NCBI GenBank assembly: GCA_020744425.1 | Contig: JAGMUV010000017.1 | Span: 124,001-188,000, forward strand | DNA: 64,000 nucleotides | DNA from: Dactylonectria macrodidyma | Lineage: Eukaryota; Ascomycota; Sordariomycetes; Hypocreales; Nectriaceae | Reading direction: 5' to 3' | Part shown: positions 46,455-57,924 of the stretch, piece after piece | Layout of the letters: every line of letters begins with the position of its first letter | Numbering within the stretch: position 1 is the stretch's first letter | Translations under genes and position numbers: made by a program | Notes under the pieces: model-generated | Seen by the model: only the letters and a program-made list of their open reading frames with translations | What the model was told of the DNA's origin: nothing | Database searches by the model: none

Positions 46455-49163
46455 TGTTGTAAGGGCTCTTTGTGCTCGACTTTGACGGAGAAGAAAGGTT
46501 CCAGCAAATCACCAGCATACACAAGATGTGGACTCGCATTAAGACGTGGGTGAGGGCAAAGGGCGGGGCAAGAGCGTCCTCCGAAAAAGGTGTACGTGCA
46601 CAGTCTGGGTTCGGCGCTGATGCATCTTTCTTGTGCCTACAAGCTCGGCCTACTTGGAGCTGTTTCTGGGCAAGCTCTGTGAAAGGACGGGCTGTGTATA
46701 TGAGCACTCGGCGGATTGGCCAAGGAGTACGAGAGACCGCCTATCACATTCCGCATATATACACCACTGATAGCTACATCTGCTGTGAGTGCTCATTTCC
46801 ACTTTTGCGTCTTCTCGTCCCTAGTAGCACCAAACGTCAGTGAGCAGTTCCCAAGATGGTCACAATCGGACACATCTAACGTTCACGGCATATTCCATAG
46901 TCTACACTAATCGGCGTAGTTCAGTATGCATTTCACGTTCTAACGCTCAATATCCTCGCTTGTCATCCGTGGGCTCATGGCCCGCATGCCATGCGGTTCA
47001 ATTGTTGTCTCGAGAGGCTCGCTGGTGTCCCTTTGGCGAAAGTTGAACTGCACAAGGCAGGATACAAAGAGGTTGGGTTGCTGCGAGCCGGGCAAGCGGA
47101 GAGCCCTGCCGCCTACCGCAAAATGGGATTTGCCCATGGTTCAAAATTCCCGCATGTCGAGGAGGTACGGCAACGTTGGAACGGAGCGCTCTCCGCAGCC
47201 GACTTCAACGGAGGGGGCAGCATCCGCATCGGTTCACCGGAGCGGGCAAGACACTTGGTCCGGTAGTGTAGGTAGCCGTTGACCGGGATGTCAAATCCGA
47301 GATAGGCGAGGTGAAGAATGCTGATGAGGTTGTTCAGGCTTCGTCCTTCAAGCATGACATAGCGTGTCTTAAGTAGCGATTGGGAAAAACAGGAAGTGCT
47401 CCACTGCTAATGTCTTTGCACCTTTGTTGGAAATGAAAGAAATCCTTGGATAGAAGATGTTGGGCTATCGATACGATGAGTTTCAGAGCATGATCGCCTT
47501 CCATCACGGCTTGTAGAGCCTGCTGAGTAGAATTGTTGATAGGGCATCAAAGATATTACGGTAAATGACAGCGACCTCCTAGAACAACAATGCATTGACT
47601 TATCCATTGATGGATTGACTTATAATCGGTGTCGGCCACGGTTTGCCCAGCCGACACGCCACAACTGTTGACTCGTTGGGTAATAAGTCCGGGGACGCCA
47701 ACTTGCTCTTACCCTTGTAACGCACCCACGACGTGTGAAACACGGTCACTACTTGGTAATAAAGGTATTTGCCCGTCATATCAGACTGATGAAGCCGAGA
47801 GGAAGATAATATGCTGTCATCATGTGAAAGCACAACGCAGAATTGCCTCTGTATACTTGTGAGCACCGCCCGTAGCTCCGGTGGGTTGGTTGGCTGGCGA
47901 GGCCCCGGCCACATCCGTCCATTTGAGCTCCTGGCTAAGACATGATCTTGACCATCATCTGCTTGTAGAGTTAGGAGGATAGTCATCCTGAACGGGAAGC
48001 GGCCACCACCAATGAAGGCGCTATGTGGAGCAGAGTACGCTGGGGAAACTAACCGGCGCTCAGCCAGTTTCCGACAGTTGTGGCTGATTGTTCAGTGTGA
48101 ATTTTAGAGCTTACGGCGTACCGATGCAATGGTGGCTTACTGCACAGGAAGACAGGGCTGTTACTAAGTTAGGCAGCAGAAATAGCGCCCACCCGCTCGG
48201 GACTAAAAAGGGGCATGATCTGGGGACCGCAGTAACATCGAGGACGGGCCGGAACATTCCGATGACGAGAGCATGGATCGACACAGTTGGCGCTACGTGG
48301 ATGGTGGGTGGATGGATCCCCTGCAAAGTGATCTGTGTCTTACCGATGAGGGTGACCGACACAAAAGCCCTGCCCGCTTTCCATTACCGAATTACTTCTG
48401 ACGAGCCGATGGCAACCCTGAGTTTCTTTAGACAGTGAAAGACCAAGCTGCTTCCGACCTTTCTTGTGGCAGCAATGTCAGCGACATTAACAGCGCTGTT
48501 GCCTCAGTCATTCTGTCCAATAGACATAGCCTTTCTGACGTGGCAAGAAATATTGACACCTTATATACGGATGGGCATTGTGAAGATCCTTTTCGTAAAT
48601 TGAAATTGCCCATGGTGTCTTTGTGTGCTATGAACACGCATGACACGGACTAGCAGCCACTGCTACGCCTCGAGTGGGCAATCGAGCTTCTAGCTCCTGT
48701 AGCTTTTCTTCCTGAAGAGCCTGTCAAGCATCTTATTAGAGGGAGGCTGTAACAAGCCGCAGCAGCAATGGATGTTACTTAGCTGAATGCAACATAGAGG
48801 TCGGAGCAAGGCCCCTAAAAGGATCATCTTCAATTAGTTGGTAGGAAGAGATCTCAACATTCCAGAGTATATTCTTGTTTTGGCGACGGAATAGCTCGCA
48901 GGGGCAGCGCGATGCAGAGAATCTCCCCATCAGTCTTGTCAGAGGATTGTCTAATAATGTTCCAATCCGAAATACGCTTCTCTCTGAGCCCACCATATTA
49001 CCTCACCACACCAAATCACCCTACACGTCTTGCCCTTTCACCACAACTTGCCGCCTCATCTTCGGTCAAATATTTGGTCTAACGGTGGCTAACCTATACA
49101 TATCATGCAGCGTAAGAGGTTTGTCTATCCGCTCGATCAGCCTCTCCAGGGCCCTAGCACTGA
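46455..49163. other. Gene-poor stretch
   Basis: No named family is seen. A plus-strand frame at 46991-47266 (91 residues, containing YKEVGLLRAGQAESPAAYRK) and a minus-strand frame at 47600-47986 (128 residues) are open but unrecognised, with no splice support. Confidence 0.4.
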
Positions 49164-49511
49164 TTTCGTGGCTGCAGCAAGACTTTCATTGCTCGCCTCT
49201 GCGGCCAGGCTGAGCGGGACGATAATATGGTCCCCCATCTCAAGGAAGTCGCCAAGATGGGCGGTGAGCTCAGTGTTGATGAGCAGAACCTTCTCGCCAT
49301 GGCTTATAAGAACGTGGTTGGCACCCGCCGTGTCAGCTGGTGCATTGTCTCCTCGATCGAGCAAAAGGAGTCAAGGGGCAGTGAGAACCATATTGCTGCT
49401 GTCCGTGGATACCGCAACGAGATTGAGAATGAGCTCGAGAAGCTCTGCCGGGACATCTTAGATCTGCTAGGCGGGAGCCTAATTCTCATTGGCGATCCTT
49501 ATCTGTCATAA
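49164..49511 (+). pseudogene. Truncated 14-3-3 protein gene copy
   Basis: An open frame without an initial ATG reads SKTFIARLCGQAERDDNMVP, HLKEVAKMGGELSVDEQNLL, AMAYKNVVGTRRVSWCIVSS, IEQKESRGSENHIAAVRGYR and then LEKLCRDILDLL. This covers helices 1 to about 5 of a 14-3-3 phosphoserine-binding protein in order, with the signature NLLxxAYKNVVGTRRxSW intact. It breaks off after about 115 of the usual ~260 residues with SLILIGDPYLS and a TAA. The second signature region and the ligand-groove C-terminal half are absent. An unsplit copy of part of a housekeeping gene points to a partial duplication. The frame upstream of 49164 is closed. Confidence 0.85.
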
Positions 49512-49798
49512 TGTCCTCCCCGTAAGTTAATAGTAACGTGAGCCCCGCTTAATACTCGGCCTTCGTTCATGTATGTCTAGTGTTTTAAATATCTATGGGT
49601 ACCCGGTAGTAAGTAGGCCTATAGGTACTTAATATTCTTTATAAGCTATACATAGCCTTATATAAATACTTATAAGTAATTTAAAAGACTTAATAATTTT
49701 ACTAAGTATTCAAAAATATATATTTATTAATATATAGCTTTTTAACTATTAATATAACTTAATTACTTTAATTTACTTTAATTACTGTATACTATGAT
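49512..49798. other. Strongly AT-rich block
   Basis: This is mostly A/T with many TTAATA and TATAAGTA words between the 14-3-3 and F-box relics. There is no coding potential. The composition fits RIP-worn repeat DNA. Confidence 0.5.
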
Positions 49799-51261
49799 AT
49801 GTATATGCTTGTGAGAGTGACGCAGAAACCGAGCCCTTGGAGTTCAAAAGCCCCTCCAAAATCAGATGGAAGATATAGCGAGGACAATCGGCGCTTGCAA
49901 AGTGACTCGGAAAGCGACGAATGGGGGATAGCTCCAAGCCTTGATGACGACGAAACCATCCTTAATGACGGCTTTGCAGATTCGTCTCACCTCTCAAGGA
50001 TGACATTGATCAAATTATAAATGAGTTGTGTGGTCAACAAGACATATCTCAGTTTCGTGACTCGCTCGATACGATGGAGCACATTGTAGACAAAGGCTGT
50101 AGGTGCCAAATGGGTTACAACGGCCATTGCATCACAGCGGCGGAGATGCAATGAAATGCCACAGCACAGTTTCTGGTTCCCAAAAGAAACCTGCATGAAT
50201 GGCAACCAGAACCAGACGACAAGGATTTTGAACGTGAAGGTAATAATTTCCTCAGCGGTCTGGCGCAGAGAATGGGGAGGAAAATTGACGGACGTCCATC
50301 AGACGCCTACCAAAGACGCCACGGAACACCACGCCCCCATGGAGTGAACTGCTTTTGGAGCCCCGACTCGGCTGATTTCGCCGCCATGCTATTCTATCCG
50401 TGTTGTTTGGAAGTGTTCAAGCGAGTGAGCCCTCAACGCTTTGGAAGAGTAGACATGAAGGCACTGGCTGACTGGTACCAGCTTGAAGCGACCTTGTCTG
50501 GCTTTTTCAGCCTTCCGAGGCACCCTGTCATCATACGGGGACGAGGCCTGTCGTGAAATTATTGCTACTGAGATGAGTGGCTAGCTGCCAACCCGTGCTT
50601 CGATGGGTAATTCATGTCGCTCTTTGGAAAAGCGACCATGAAGGACGCGTCTTTGCCCGGTGAGCAGACGGGTTCGAACAACGCAGCTGCATCGTTGTAC
50701 CTGAGGGAGTCGAGGGATGTGTTGCAGCACGATCCATTTTCCGACTACCCTTGGAATTGCGTGTCGGAATACTTCTGCATCTTAGAGACAGCATGGACGT
50801 CGCAAATCTCGTCCAGTCAACCAAGGCCTTTTTGAGCATCCCTCCATCCACCTTCAGACAACTTCTGGCGCGAGGTTATCCATGGATATGGGAGACCTGG
50901 TGTTCCTTACCATTCTCCTTCTGGTTAATTAAGACTGAATCTGAGGTTATGCAGCATTTCAAGGACCGAGCAGAAAGCATGATAAGATTTGAGGGCTGGA
51001 TACAACCAGTTCTTGAAGACGAGCGCCAACAATATGAGAGTGGTGCTCTAGAACCCGTCACAGCAGCCCTCTCCTCACAGTTCAGTGCCGCCGAACAAGA
51101 GCATTCCGACTTCCAGCAACTGCTGCCGACATTTTCTGCTATCGAAGGAGCAAGTGAACTGGCGTTTTCTGTTCATCCAGATCACGAGAAGCCTCGACAA
51201 GCTGAGGGGGCTGCGAAACCTGGCAAGGATCTGGGACGATTGCAAATTACATTCTGAATAG
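49799..51261 (+). pseudogene. Frameshifted F-box-type protein gene
   Basis: Several frames in series look like one protein. They begin with an acidic N-terminus from the ATG at 49799 (SLDDDETILNDGFADS), then after a frame change read DDIDQIINELCGQQDISQFR to a TGA at about 50155. The same frame resumes with FLVPKRNLHEWQPEPDDKDF and FYPCCLEVFKRVSPQRFGRV. Near 50731 the frame reads HDPFSDYP and then shifts by one base to LPLELRVGILLHL and DVANLVQSTKAFLSIPP, the F-box, followed by YPWIWETWCSLPFSFWL. A last shift near 51170 leads to DKLRGLRNLARIWDDCKLHS and a TAG. The order (Cys-containing F/Y-P-x-C segment, then DPFSxLPxELR) is typical of a large fungal F-box family. At least three disruptions make it a pseudogene. 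Confidence 0.7.
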
Positions 51262-54106
51262 GATTGAAATCCACACAACAGAGGGCCAAATGGGCAGAGG
51301 CGTTTCGGTCGAAGCGGATTTTAATAGAGGGCAGATGAAGAGCTCGACCGAGGGTGGCTTCCTGTGCAGGAAGTGGACGTAGATGGTGGCGGCGGAGCTC
51401 CTGGAACGGCCCCGGATCATCAGGCGGGCGCATCATGGGCGCTCGAGGCAATGCGAAGCAACAAAGGACGGGGTCCGGGGAAGCAGAGGGACCCCCCACA
51501 ATCGGGGATTATCTGTAGGCCGCTGTCGCCACTGCAGAACTCTACCATCCCTTATGTTTGTGACGGTCCGCATAGTTGCACGCTCCCTTGACTACGATGC
51601 ATGCCATTTCGTCCCAGACACTGTGTCTTTTGCTCCCAAGATATCAAGACTAAGCACCTCTACTACATATTTTAGGCTTCAATCTGAAGATCCAACGGCA
51701 ATTCCACCTTGGACACAGCAGCTCGAGTCTGACACCGACTTCAACGCCAACATACCCACGTTCAAGAGCGCCATTGATGGCACTTCGCTATACTACCGTG
51801 GACTGACGTAAGAGTGTATGAGTATGCGGGCCATGGGGAGTCCTACCATCAGCTACGCAATATGTGACATGCATTGGCAGCCGAAGACTAGGAGGCTAAC
51901 GACAATTAGGTCTCTATTTGCCACACGCAGATCAGGTTCTTAAGGATATTATCGAGGTTGTCGCTAGGAAGCCTGGGGAAAGTTGACTTGAGGAGAGCAC
52001 GTGATGGTAAGTGAGACAAGAGCACCAAAGGCATAAAGGGCTCGGTGTAGCCATCGGATCATGCACAAGGGCTGTGGGCTGTTCCACCCATAACCACCCA
52101 GGTGCGGGAATAAATATCTGGATTTTGTCCCTGTATTGCGAAACCTCTAATAACCGATATCCTGACCTTATGATAGATGTTGGATCCGATGCCATCAATT
52201 CGATCAGGGTAACAGTTCTCAATGCAGTAGGCCCCAAAGGTGATGATATTGATGATGTTTGATGATCTAGTTGCTTGATCCCTCAGTCCGCAATGGATTT
52301 CCCTGCATCGGGCTGCCGGTGCCTTCTTACCTCTGGCCACCACTGTGGCCGGCAACCTCCGTCTGCGTATATCTCTGTTGAGGGCGAGGCCTGGGCTGCA
52401 TAAAAAAAAAACTGGCAGGGAATTTGGCAACGGTGGGCCCCCCATCGTCCTCCATGGATGATATCCCTGACCCACTGAACCAGACCCTCGGCACTCACTG
52501 GAAACTTCCGCAGCATGTCAGCCGGTGCGTTACGCGTCTACTAGTTTTAAACGGTACGACGTGAATGCGCGACCGTGGGTTTGTCTGTTTGTCTTGCCTC
52601 CCGAACTTTCATTTCCGTGGTTGTCGTAGGCACCACGTCTCTTTTCATCCCGAAATTCTTGTACCTTGCTGTGGTGGCGCTTCATGGTGACCTTCCACTA
52701 TTGTATGAGTCCAGACGTCTTAGCCCTAGTCATACAAATGTCCAAGCGCAGGTGCATAGATTTAACTAGGATCTTCAACATCCAGTCATCATGACGTAGA
52801 AATAATGGGAAGTTCCGGACCGCAAGATTCCTACCCCGTCATCTCCTTGCATTCGTCACACATGGATTCTGATAGTATCCCAACACAGCCCACCTTGCAA
52901 CAAACGAGAAGTCAAAGCGTTGAGCATTTTGACCTTATGCGAGCAGGGAGTCCTATTTATTAGCTGGCGTGATATCCTGCAGCCTCATCTCACGAAGGAA
53001 TTTGGTCCCACAGCCTTACATTTCCAAGGTGGCCCGTCCTAATCATTGCCAGACAGTTTGCTGACGACAGGCAAATTCTGACGCCTGCTGTGGGCGTGAT
53101 CCCAGGTTGTTAAGCGAGAATCAACCTCTGTATGGAAGGGCAAGTGTGTTCGCGACCCCAGACCAACTTAAGTATACACATTCAGGCCCGACTTCAGAGT
53201 CATCTGATGAACGTCAGAGTCGGGTTTCCAGATAAGACACAAAGTGTTGCAATTCCCACTGTTCTTAGAAATTGCTCTGTGCCTAGTTACGATCTGCGGA
53301 TGCAGGAAGGGCTGCCACGCAGTTAGCGTCTTGTGCGACTAGTCAACTAGCAGAGCGCCCAGTAATCAGCACCGCTGCAGGTGACGAGCACTTGGCGTCA
53401 TCATAGTGTGAATTAGCCATCACCGTCAGTGTCATTTGTCTGTTATGTCCTTCAGTGCCCTAAAGTAATTACCTGATACCTGCATGCTTTATCACCCAGT
53501 ATTCCTGTGGCTGCAGCTGACTCAAAAACCCAAGGAGGTCCTGATGAGAGATGGCCTCGCCCGCCCATTGGTCACACCAACTCTTGAGAGACAAGCTAAC
53601 TTAAGCACACAAATGGAGACGGCTATTTCTCCATTTTCCAGTGCAACGGACTACCTGTGAGTGGTGGGCTGTGAGCTGTTGGGGTGGTTGCTCGCAAGGC
53701 AATTCTTTAATTTCTTGCTAGCCGTTCTCTTCCTAGTCTGACCCCCACTTCAACCAATCCCAACCCACGGGCTCAGTGATGTGCCCAATGCTCCTCGTTT
53801 CCAGTACCGTGTCCTTGGGTTCGCCGCTAAAATCGAAAGCTCCGTCCCGTGTTGGTCCTGTACCGTGCTCGGAATCCCAGAGAGCCTGACGCCCCGTCTC
53901 CCACCATAACATGCTACCCTACCGCCATCTAGACCTCACTGTGGGAAACCAGTGAACGTCTTGGTAGAACACCCCATCCAATTCTTTCCCTCCCGTCCGT
54001 CGCCCTCTCCTCCCTTCCTCCCCATACTTCTCCTTCACCTGCTCCAATCCAACCTGGCCAGAGTTGACGAGGCGCAATTCCCATCCGTAAGGCCTCGACC
54101 CGCAAA
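51262..54106. other. Gene-poor stretch
   Basis: It holds the possible hydrolase relic at 51590-51811 and a protein-like open frame at 52011-52262 (containing INIWILSLYCETSNNRYPDL and VGSDAINSIRVTVLNAVG) that I cannot assign. The last ~600 bp would be the 5' region of the Cys-cluster gene. Confidence 0.4.
51590..51811 (+). pseudogene. Possible alpha/beta-hydrolase N-terminal relic
   Basis: The frame ends with DTDFNANIPTFKSAIDGTSLYYRGLT and a stop. The (S/D)GTSLYYR segment is common at the start of fungal alpha/beta hydrolases, just before the first strand. A GTAAGA donor-like site follows within the last codons, but no catalytic exon was found downstream. The call rests on one motif. Confidence 0.3.
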
Positions 54107-54835
54107 TGTTCGCTGTTCCGACGTCGTTGACTCTAGCCACGGATATCCGCAGGTAATTAGCCTTGGCATCTCGTGTCGTCGAGCTTCCGTTGAGAGCGTC
54201 GCTGACATTCTCCACCCATTTGACTTCATTCCCCGAACGTACTAACTCGTCGTAGCCAAGCCAAACCGGATGCCCTAACCGATAAAGCGGCCCCTAAGAA
54301 GAACAAATACGAGAACCTTGAGGGCGTGATCAAGGTTGATAAGAAGGATCTCTTCGAGGAGCGGGCAAGGAAGCTCGGCGAGAAGTACGGCCTGGAAATC
54401 AAGCAGAAGGAGTGGCACTCGGCCGAGAGCACTGCTCTTCGTGTGGAAAAACCCATTGGCATCCGTGTCCATCGTACCTGCGCTACCTGCAGCGCCACCT
54501 TCAGCTGTGCGAAGGAATGCCCGACCTGCGGTTCCACCAAGTACAGGCGTTGCACGCCCAGACGTACCGAAACTGAGAAGATCGCAAGCCAGAAGAGGCG
54601 CGCGGCTCGCCTGAAGGCCGACAAAGAGAACGTCTCCATCATCCCTCACTATGGCGCCGACTTCAAGATGAGGGTCTTGAAGCGGCCTAACAAGACCATA
54701 TCCCCTTGCAGGAAGTGTCAACCCCAGAAGTGTACTAGTTGCGCACAACTGAAGCCTCGCAAGGCCGACCCAGAACCCGACGCAGACGTCTTGAACAGCG
54801 TGCCAGCCATGATCGAGGCTCTAAAACTCGGGTGA
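54107..54835 (+). CDS. Conserved-looking Cys-cluster (zinc-ribbon-like) protein, function unknown
   Basis: Exons 54107-54153 and 54256-54835 are joined across a 102-nt intron (GTAATT, TACTAAC branch, CGTAG) to give 208 residues beginning MFAVPTSLTLATDIRSQAKP. A lysine-rich charged stretch (DKAAPKKNKYENLEGVIKVD, then KKDLFEERARKLGEKYGLEI) precedes a Cys cluster, CATCSATFSCAKECPTCGS, with two C-x2-C pairs. A basic helix (KIASQKRRAARLKAD) and a second cluster, CRKCQPQKCTSC, follow. The two clusters could each bind zinc. The codon bias and intact frame argue for a real gene. I do not recognise the family; nucleic-acid or protein binding is only a guess from the basic, zinc-ribbon-like makeup. Neighbours give no clue. 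Confidence 0.75.
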
Positions 54836-56967
54836 GAACATGGTGGATCCGAGTCATGGCCTCCGGTTTGCTCGATTGCTTTGAATGAAGGCCAATGCTA
54901 GGATTCTAGTGTTGATGAGAACGAGTTTGCAAAATGATTATTCATATTATTCCAACTCCCTCCATCGCAAGACGTCCCATGTTTTGAAACTTGCATTCAT
55001 CATTTCTGGCATGCAGCACAGCGCATCACACAGGACTGACAAAACCAGGACCATCATAAGGGTGTGAATGGGTGGTGGCCGGAGCATTAGAATTGATAGC
55101 TGCCATTGGCACAGCTTGGAAGAAGAGAGTGCGGTGAGTTTGTCGACATATGGACGTCATAGTCAAAGCAGGAACGCGTAGCTGAATTAGCCTCCAGTTG
55201 GGACAAAAACAGCAAAATCGACAAGCCTAAACATACCTGTGCGGGGCCGGGTCCGGTAGTTTAGCCCTCCCAGCTTGTTTGGGGTCTGCTGAACCAGATC
55301 AGAGTTGTCGGCGTGGGTCTAGTTGGTGGTGGTAGACTCCCGCATGACCCCCAGCGACAAGTCAAGTTCAAATTGTTCGTGCTCTTTCTCTTAACATGGC
55401 ACCGCAAGTATGCTCCTATGAGAGTAGTCAGACCCTCTCATTCTACGGTTCAGGAATGGGGTTATCATACGTGGAGTGACGAAGGGGTAGTGAACTTCTA
55501 ATTACAGCCATGCCACCCGCAGTTGAGGTAATCATCATTAATTGGGGTTGAGGCGTGGAACCGGTTGTTGGTTGCCGAGCAGGACTAGCTCTACATCCCA
55601 ACTGCCGATCTCACTTTCACTGAAAGTGGACTTTCCATGATATGATTGGCTTGTTAGCACACCTGTAACCCCCTTTTACTTGAAAGGTGCCTTGGTTTTT
55701 GCAATTGCGCGGTTCTTTTTCGGTCAAAGGAGAACCCTAGGAATCTTATTGGCTAAACCCTTGCCTGATATTTCTTTTGTCTCAGCCATTCTTTTATAAC
55801 TGCAATAGTGCGGCGCAGGCTGTATCAGCTAGATGCATTTCCTTGTAGTTAGGGAGTGTTTGGGCAATTCGTATATAACGAGGGTGTAAGAGTGCGTATA
55901 GACGCGTCTTTTACGCGTTTGTATACCTGTCTGGTCCTTCCTCGAGAACCCGGAGAACGAAGTGGCGGGGGTATATAAGAATCTGCCCACGCGTGCTTGG
56001 ACCTCTTCCTTCCGTTACCCTAATTGAGACACTCGCATGGGACCGACATGGGATAGCTTCGCTAGTCACGATTTTTCCAAGGTCTTCGAGTTTGCGCTCC
56101 TCATGCAGAAGCGGGTCGGCCCTCTTTTTGTTCCCTCCTCCCCCAAGGCTAACTTCGACGCTACCTACGTTGTGGAAGAACTATTCTGTGAGAGAGCGCC
56201 ACTTGAGGCCTGAGCAAAATGTTAGAAACCGAATAGCGGTTAAAAGAGAATTCTATTGATATGGAGATCCGTAAGGAGGAGCTATATTGTATGGTTAAGA
56301 CCGAGTTTTGGCCGTTAATTTATACTGTGGCTATATGTAAGCAGTGAGCTGACTTACCCTTTCAACCCTGTGCTCTATGTGCTAACCCCAATAGGATTAC
56401 TGAAGCTGCCTAAGGCCTTAATGATGAGGCGTAACTGTCGAGAAGGCATATCGGATGATAAGACAAGCCCTAAAGTAGGGACCCTTGCTTTTGGTGCATT
56501 GGTCAAATTGCCACAGTAACCCAACCCGGACAACGCTTCTAAGGCCACTACGACTGATGAGGCCACCATGCGGGCAACGAATGGGGTATGCTAGCCATCA
56601 TCTCCCAATTCCGGCACTAGCAACGAGAGCCGACAGGGTCGTCCCAGCCGACCAGCCCCTCCCTCGTCGTACCAGAACGACTTTCGAAACTGCCATCGCC
56701 CCATTATCGCGGTCCAACCAGCCACAAGTCCCGCTGGGGGCGCCCAGGTGACACTCGATGGAGGTGGTAGCTGGCCGGAGTTAGCACGCCAGAATGTGAC
56801 CCTACCGACTGATGCTAATATTGCCACCGAGGGCAAGAATGAGGGCTCAGGCGGCATGATTGGATTCCTGAATAGCAAGAAAGGGCGGAACAACTGCCCC
56901 GAAACCCGAAACCCAAGGAGAGTGGTGCGTTGGGCAAGCAAGGCGCCCGGGTTGTCATCGGCCAGTT
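54836..56967. other. Intergenic with small coding-like frame
   Basis: A near-palindrome, CACTTTCA-C-TGAAAGTG, lies at 55614-55630. A TATA-like GGGGGTATATAAGAATC lies at about 55966-55982, upstream of the small frame at 56037. Otherwise no gene is recognised. Confidence 0.4.
56037..56213 (+). CDS. Small open frame of 58 residues, unidentified
   Basis: ATG at 56037 to TGA at 56211-56213. The product begins MGPTWDSFASHDFSKVFEFA and continues LLMQKRVGPLFVPSSPKANF, ending APLEA. A TATA-like box sits about 60 bp upstream. The composition is protein-like, but I know no family; it could be the start of a degraded transposon gene. Confidence 0.3.
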   Translation: MGPTWDSFASHDFSKVFEFALLMQKRVGPLFVPSSPKANFDATYVVEELFCERAPLEA

Positions 56968-57120
56968 CTTATCATCTTAGACGGAGTCGCGCCTCAAAAG
57001 GGTAGGGTTCTCACAGGGACGACGAAAGATCTCCAATACCTCGACCATGAACTTGTGCGACCTGGTAGAGTGTTCAAGCAGATTGCATTTGGGCTTAACC
57101 CTAAGGGTAATTATGATAGG
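56968..57120 (+). pseudogene. Relic of a BCS1-like AAA ATPase
   Basis: One frame reads LIILDGVAPQKGRVLTGTTK, then DLQYLDHELVRPGRVFKQIA and FGLNPKGNYD. This matches the AAA core between the Walker-B-side 'LLNILDG' element and the 'ALxRPGRVD' arginine-finger region of fungal BCS1-like ATPases. The TTN sensor is TTK here. No P-loop or N-terminal domain is seen upstream in a compatible frame, and the downstream sequence soon loses similarity. It is a short remnant of a mitochondrial-type ATPase gene copy. Confidence 0.65.
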
Positions 57121-57870
57121 ACCCAAAGAAGAAGACGTCTAAGCTCTTATGCTCCTCAAACTCAAGAGCATCCATTGCTGATCCCAAGGTCAAACGAAGT
57201 CCTGGTAGATTCTGACATGCCACTGAGATGGCCCAGGACGGCACGGACCGGGGGATTGACACGATCCTTGAGCAGGGGATGTGACATTAGGTCAGCTGCC
57301 GAGGAAGGGTATAAAATGGGGGGTTGGGTCATTGGAAGGGAGGTCATAACCTGGCAAGTTATCACGGACATTTAGTTTTACTGTATTTTCCCAAGTCTTC
57401 GACGGGCAGACGTCAAGTTGCTGCCACGGCTTTCAATTCTTCTCATTTTTCTTCTCCCTGTTGGTCCCTTAATTCTCTGCATGCGACTGCGTCAAGTTTC
57501 CATTCAGCTCCCGGTTGCCCTTCCGAACATCAATCAATTCTTTGCTCAAGTTGGTGAGGTCAGCTACCCGGGACTTTACTGAGCGACAGCGCCCAGCCAC
57601 TACGCCTACAGTTACTATGGGGCACGGTGTTTTTCCTTGGAAGTGTCTTTTGGCCCACTTCACCCCCACCCACAACATACTAAGATCTCTCCCAAGTCTT
57701 CAGGTCAATTATATCTGCATATAGGGCATTGTCCGTCTACTAAGCATAAAGTTTTATCAAACAGAATAGATCGGTTGGAACCGCGTAGTTGACGATAGAA
57801 TCTCTTTTAGGTGGAAGAACAGCTATTTATCTAGGGCGGTGACGGCTTCTTTGAGACGCTGGAGACACCA

Positions 57871-57924
57871 GTCCCGAGACCGGATTCCTAGTGTTCCGGG
57901 TCCTTGAGGCCGGCAAGCTTAGAA
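57871..57924 (+). repeat. Dispersed GC-rich repeat, copy 2
   Basis: This is homologous to the minus strand of 28303-28356, with blocks GAGACCGGAT, TTCCGGGTCCTTGAGG and CCGGCAAGCT in the same order. The two copies are about 29.5 kb apart in opposite orientation. Confidence 0.6.

Noticed and set aside
46991..47266. Possible GNAT acetyltransferase because of AAYRKMGF
   Set aside because: Only the one short motif matches; the acetyl-CoA-binding segment is absent and the rest is unlike the family.
50638..50750. Spliced start for the F-box gene (ATG at 50638, intron 50660-50727, product beginning MKDASLPARS)
   Set aside because: It restores the frame, but the skipped frame encodes HDPFSDYP, which is the family's own lead-in to the F-box, and further breaks remain downstream. 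A one-base loss explains the locus better.
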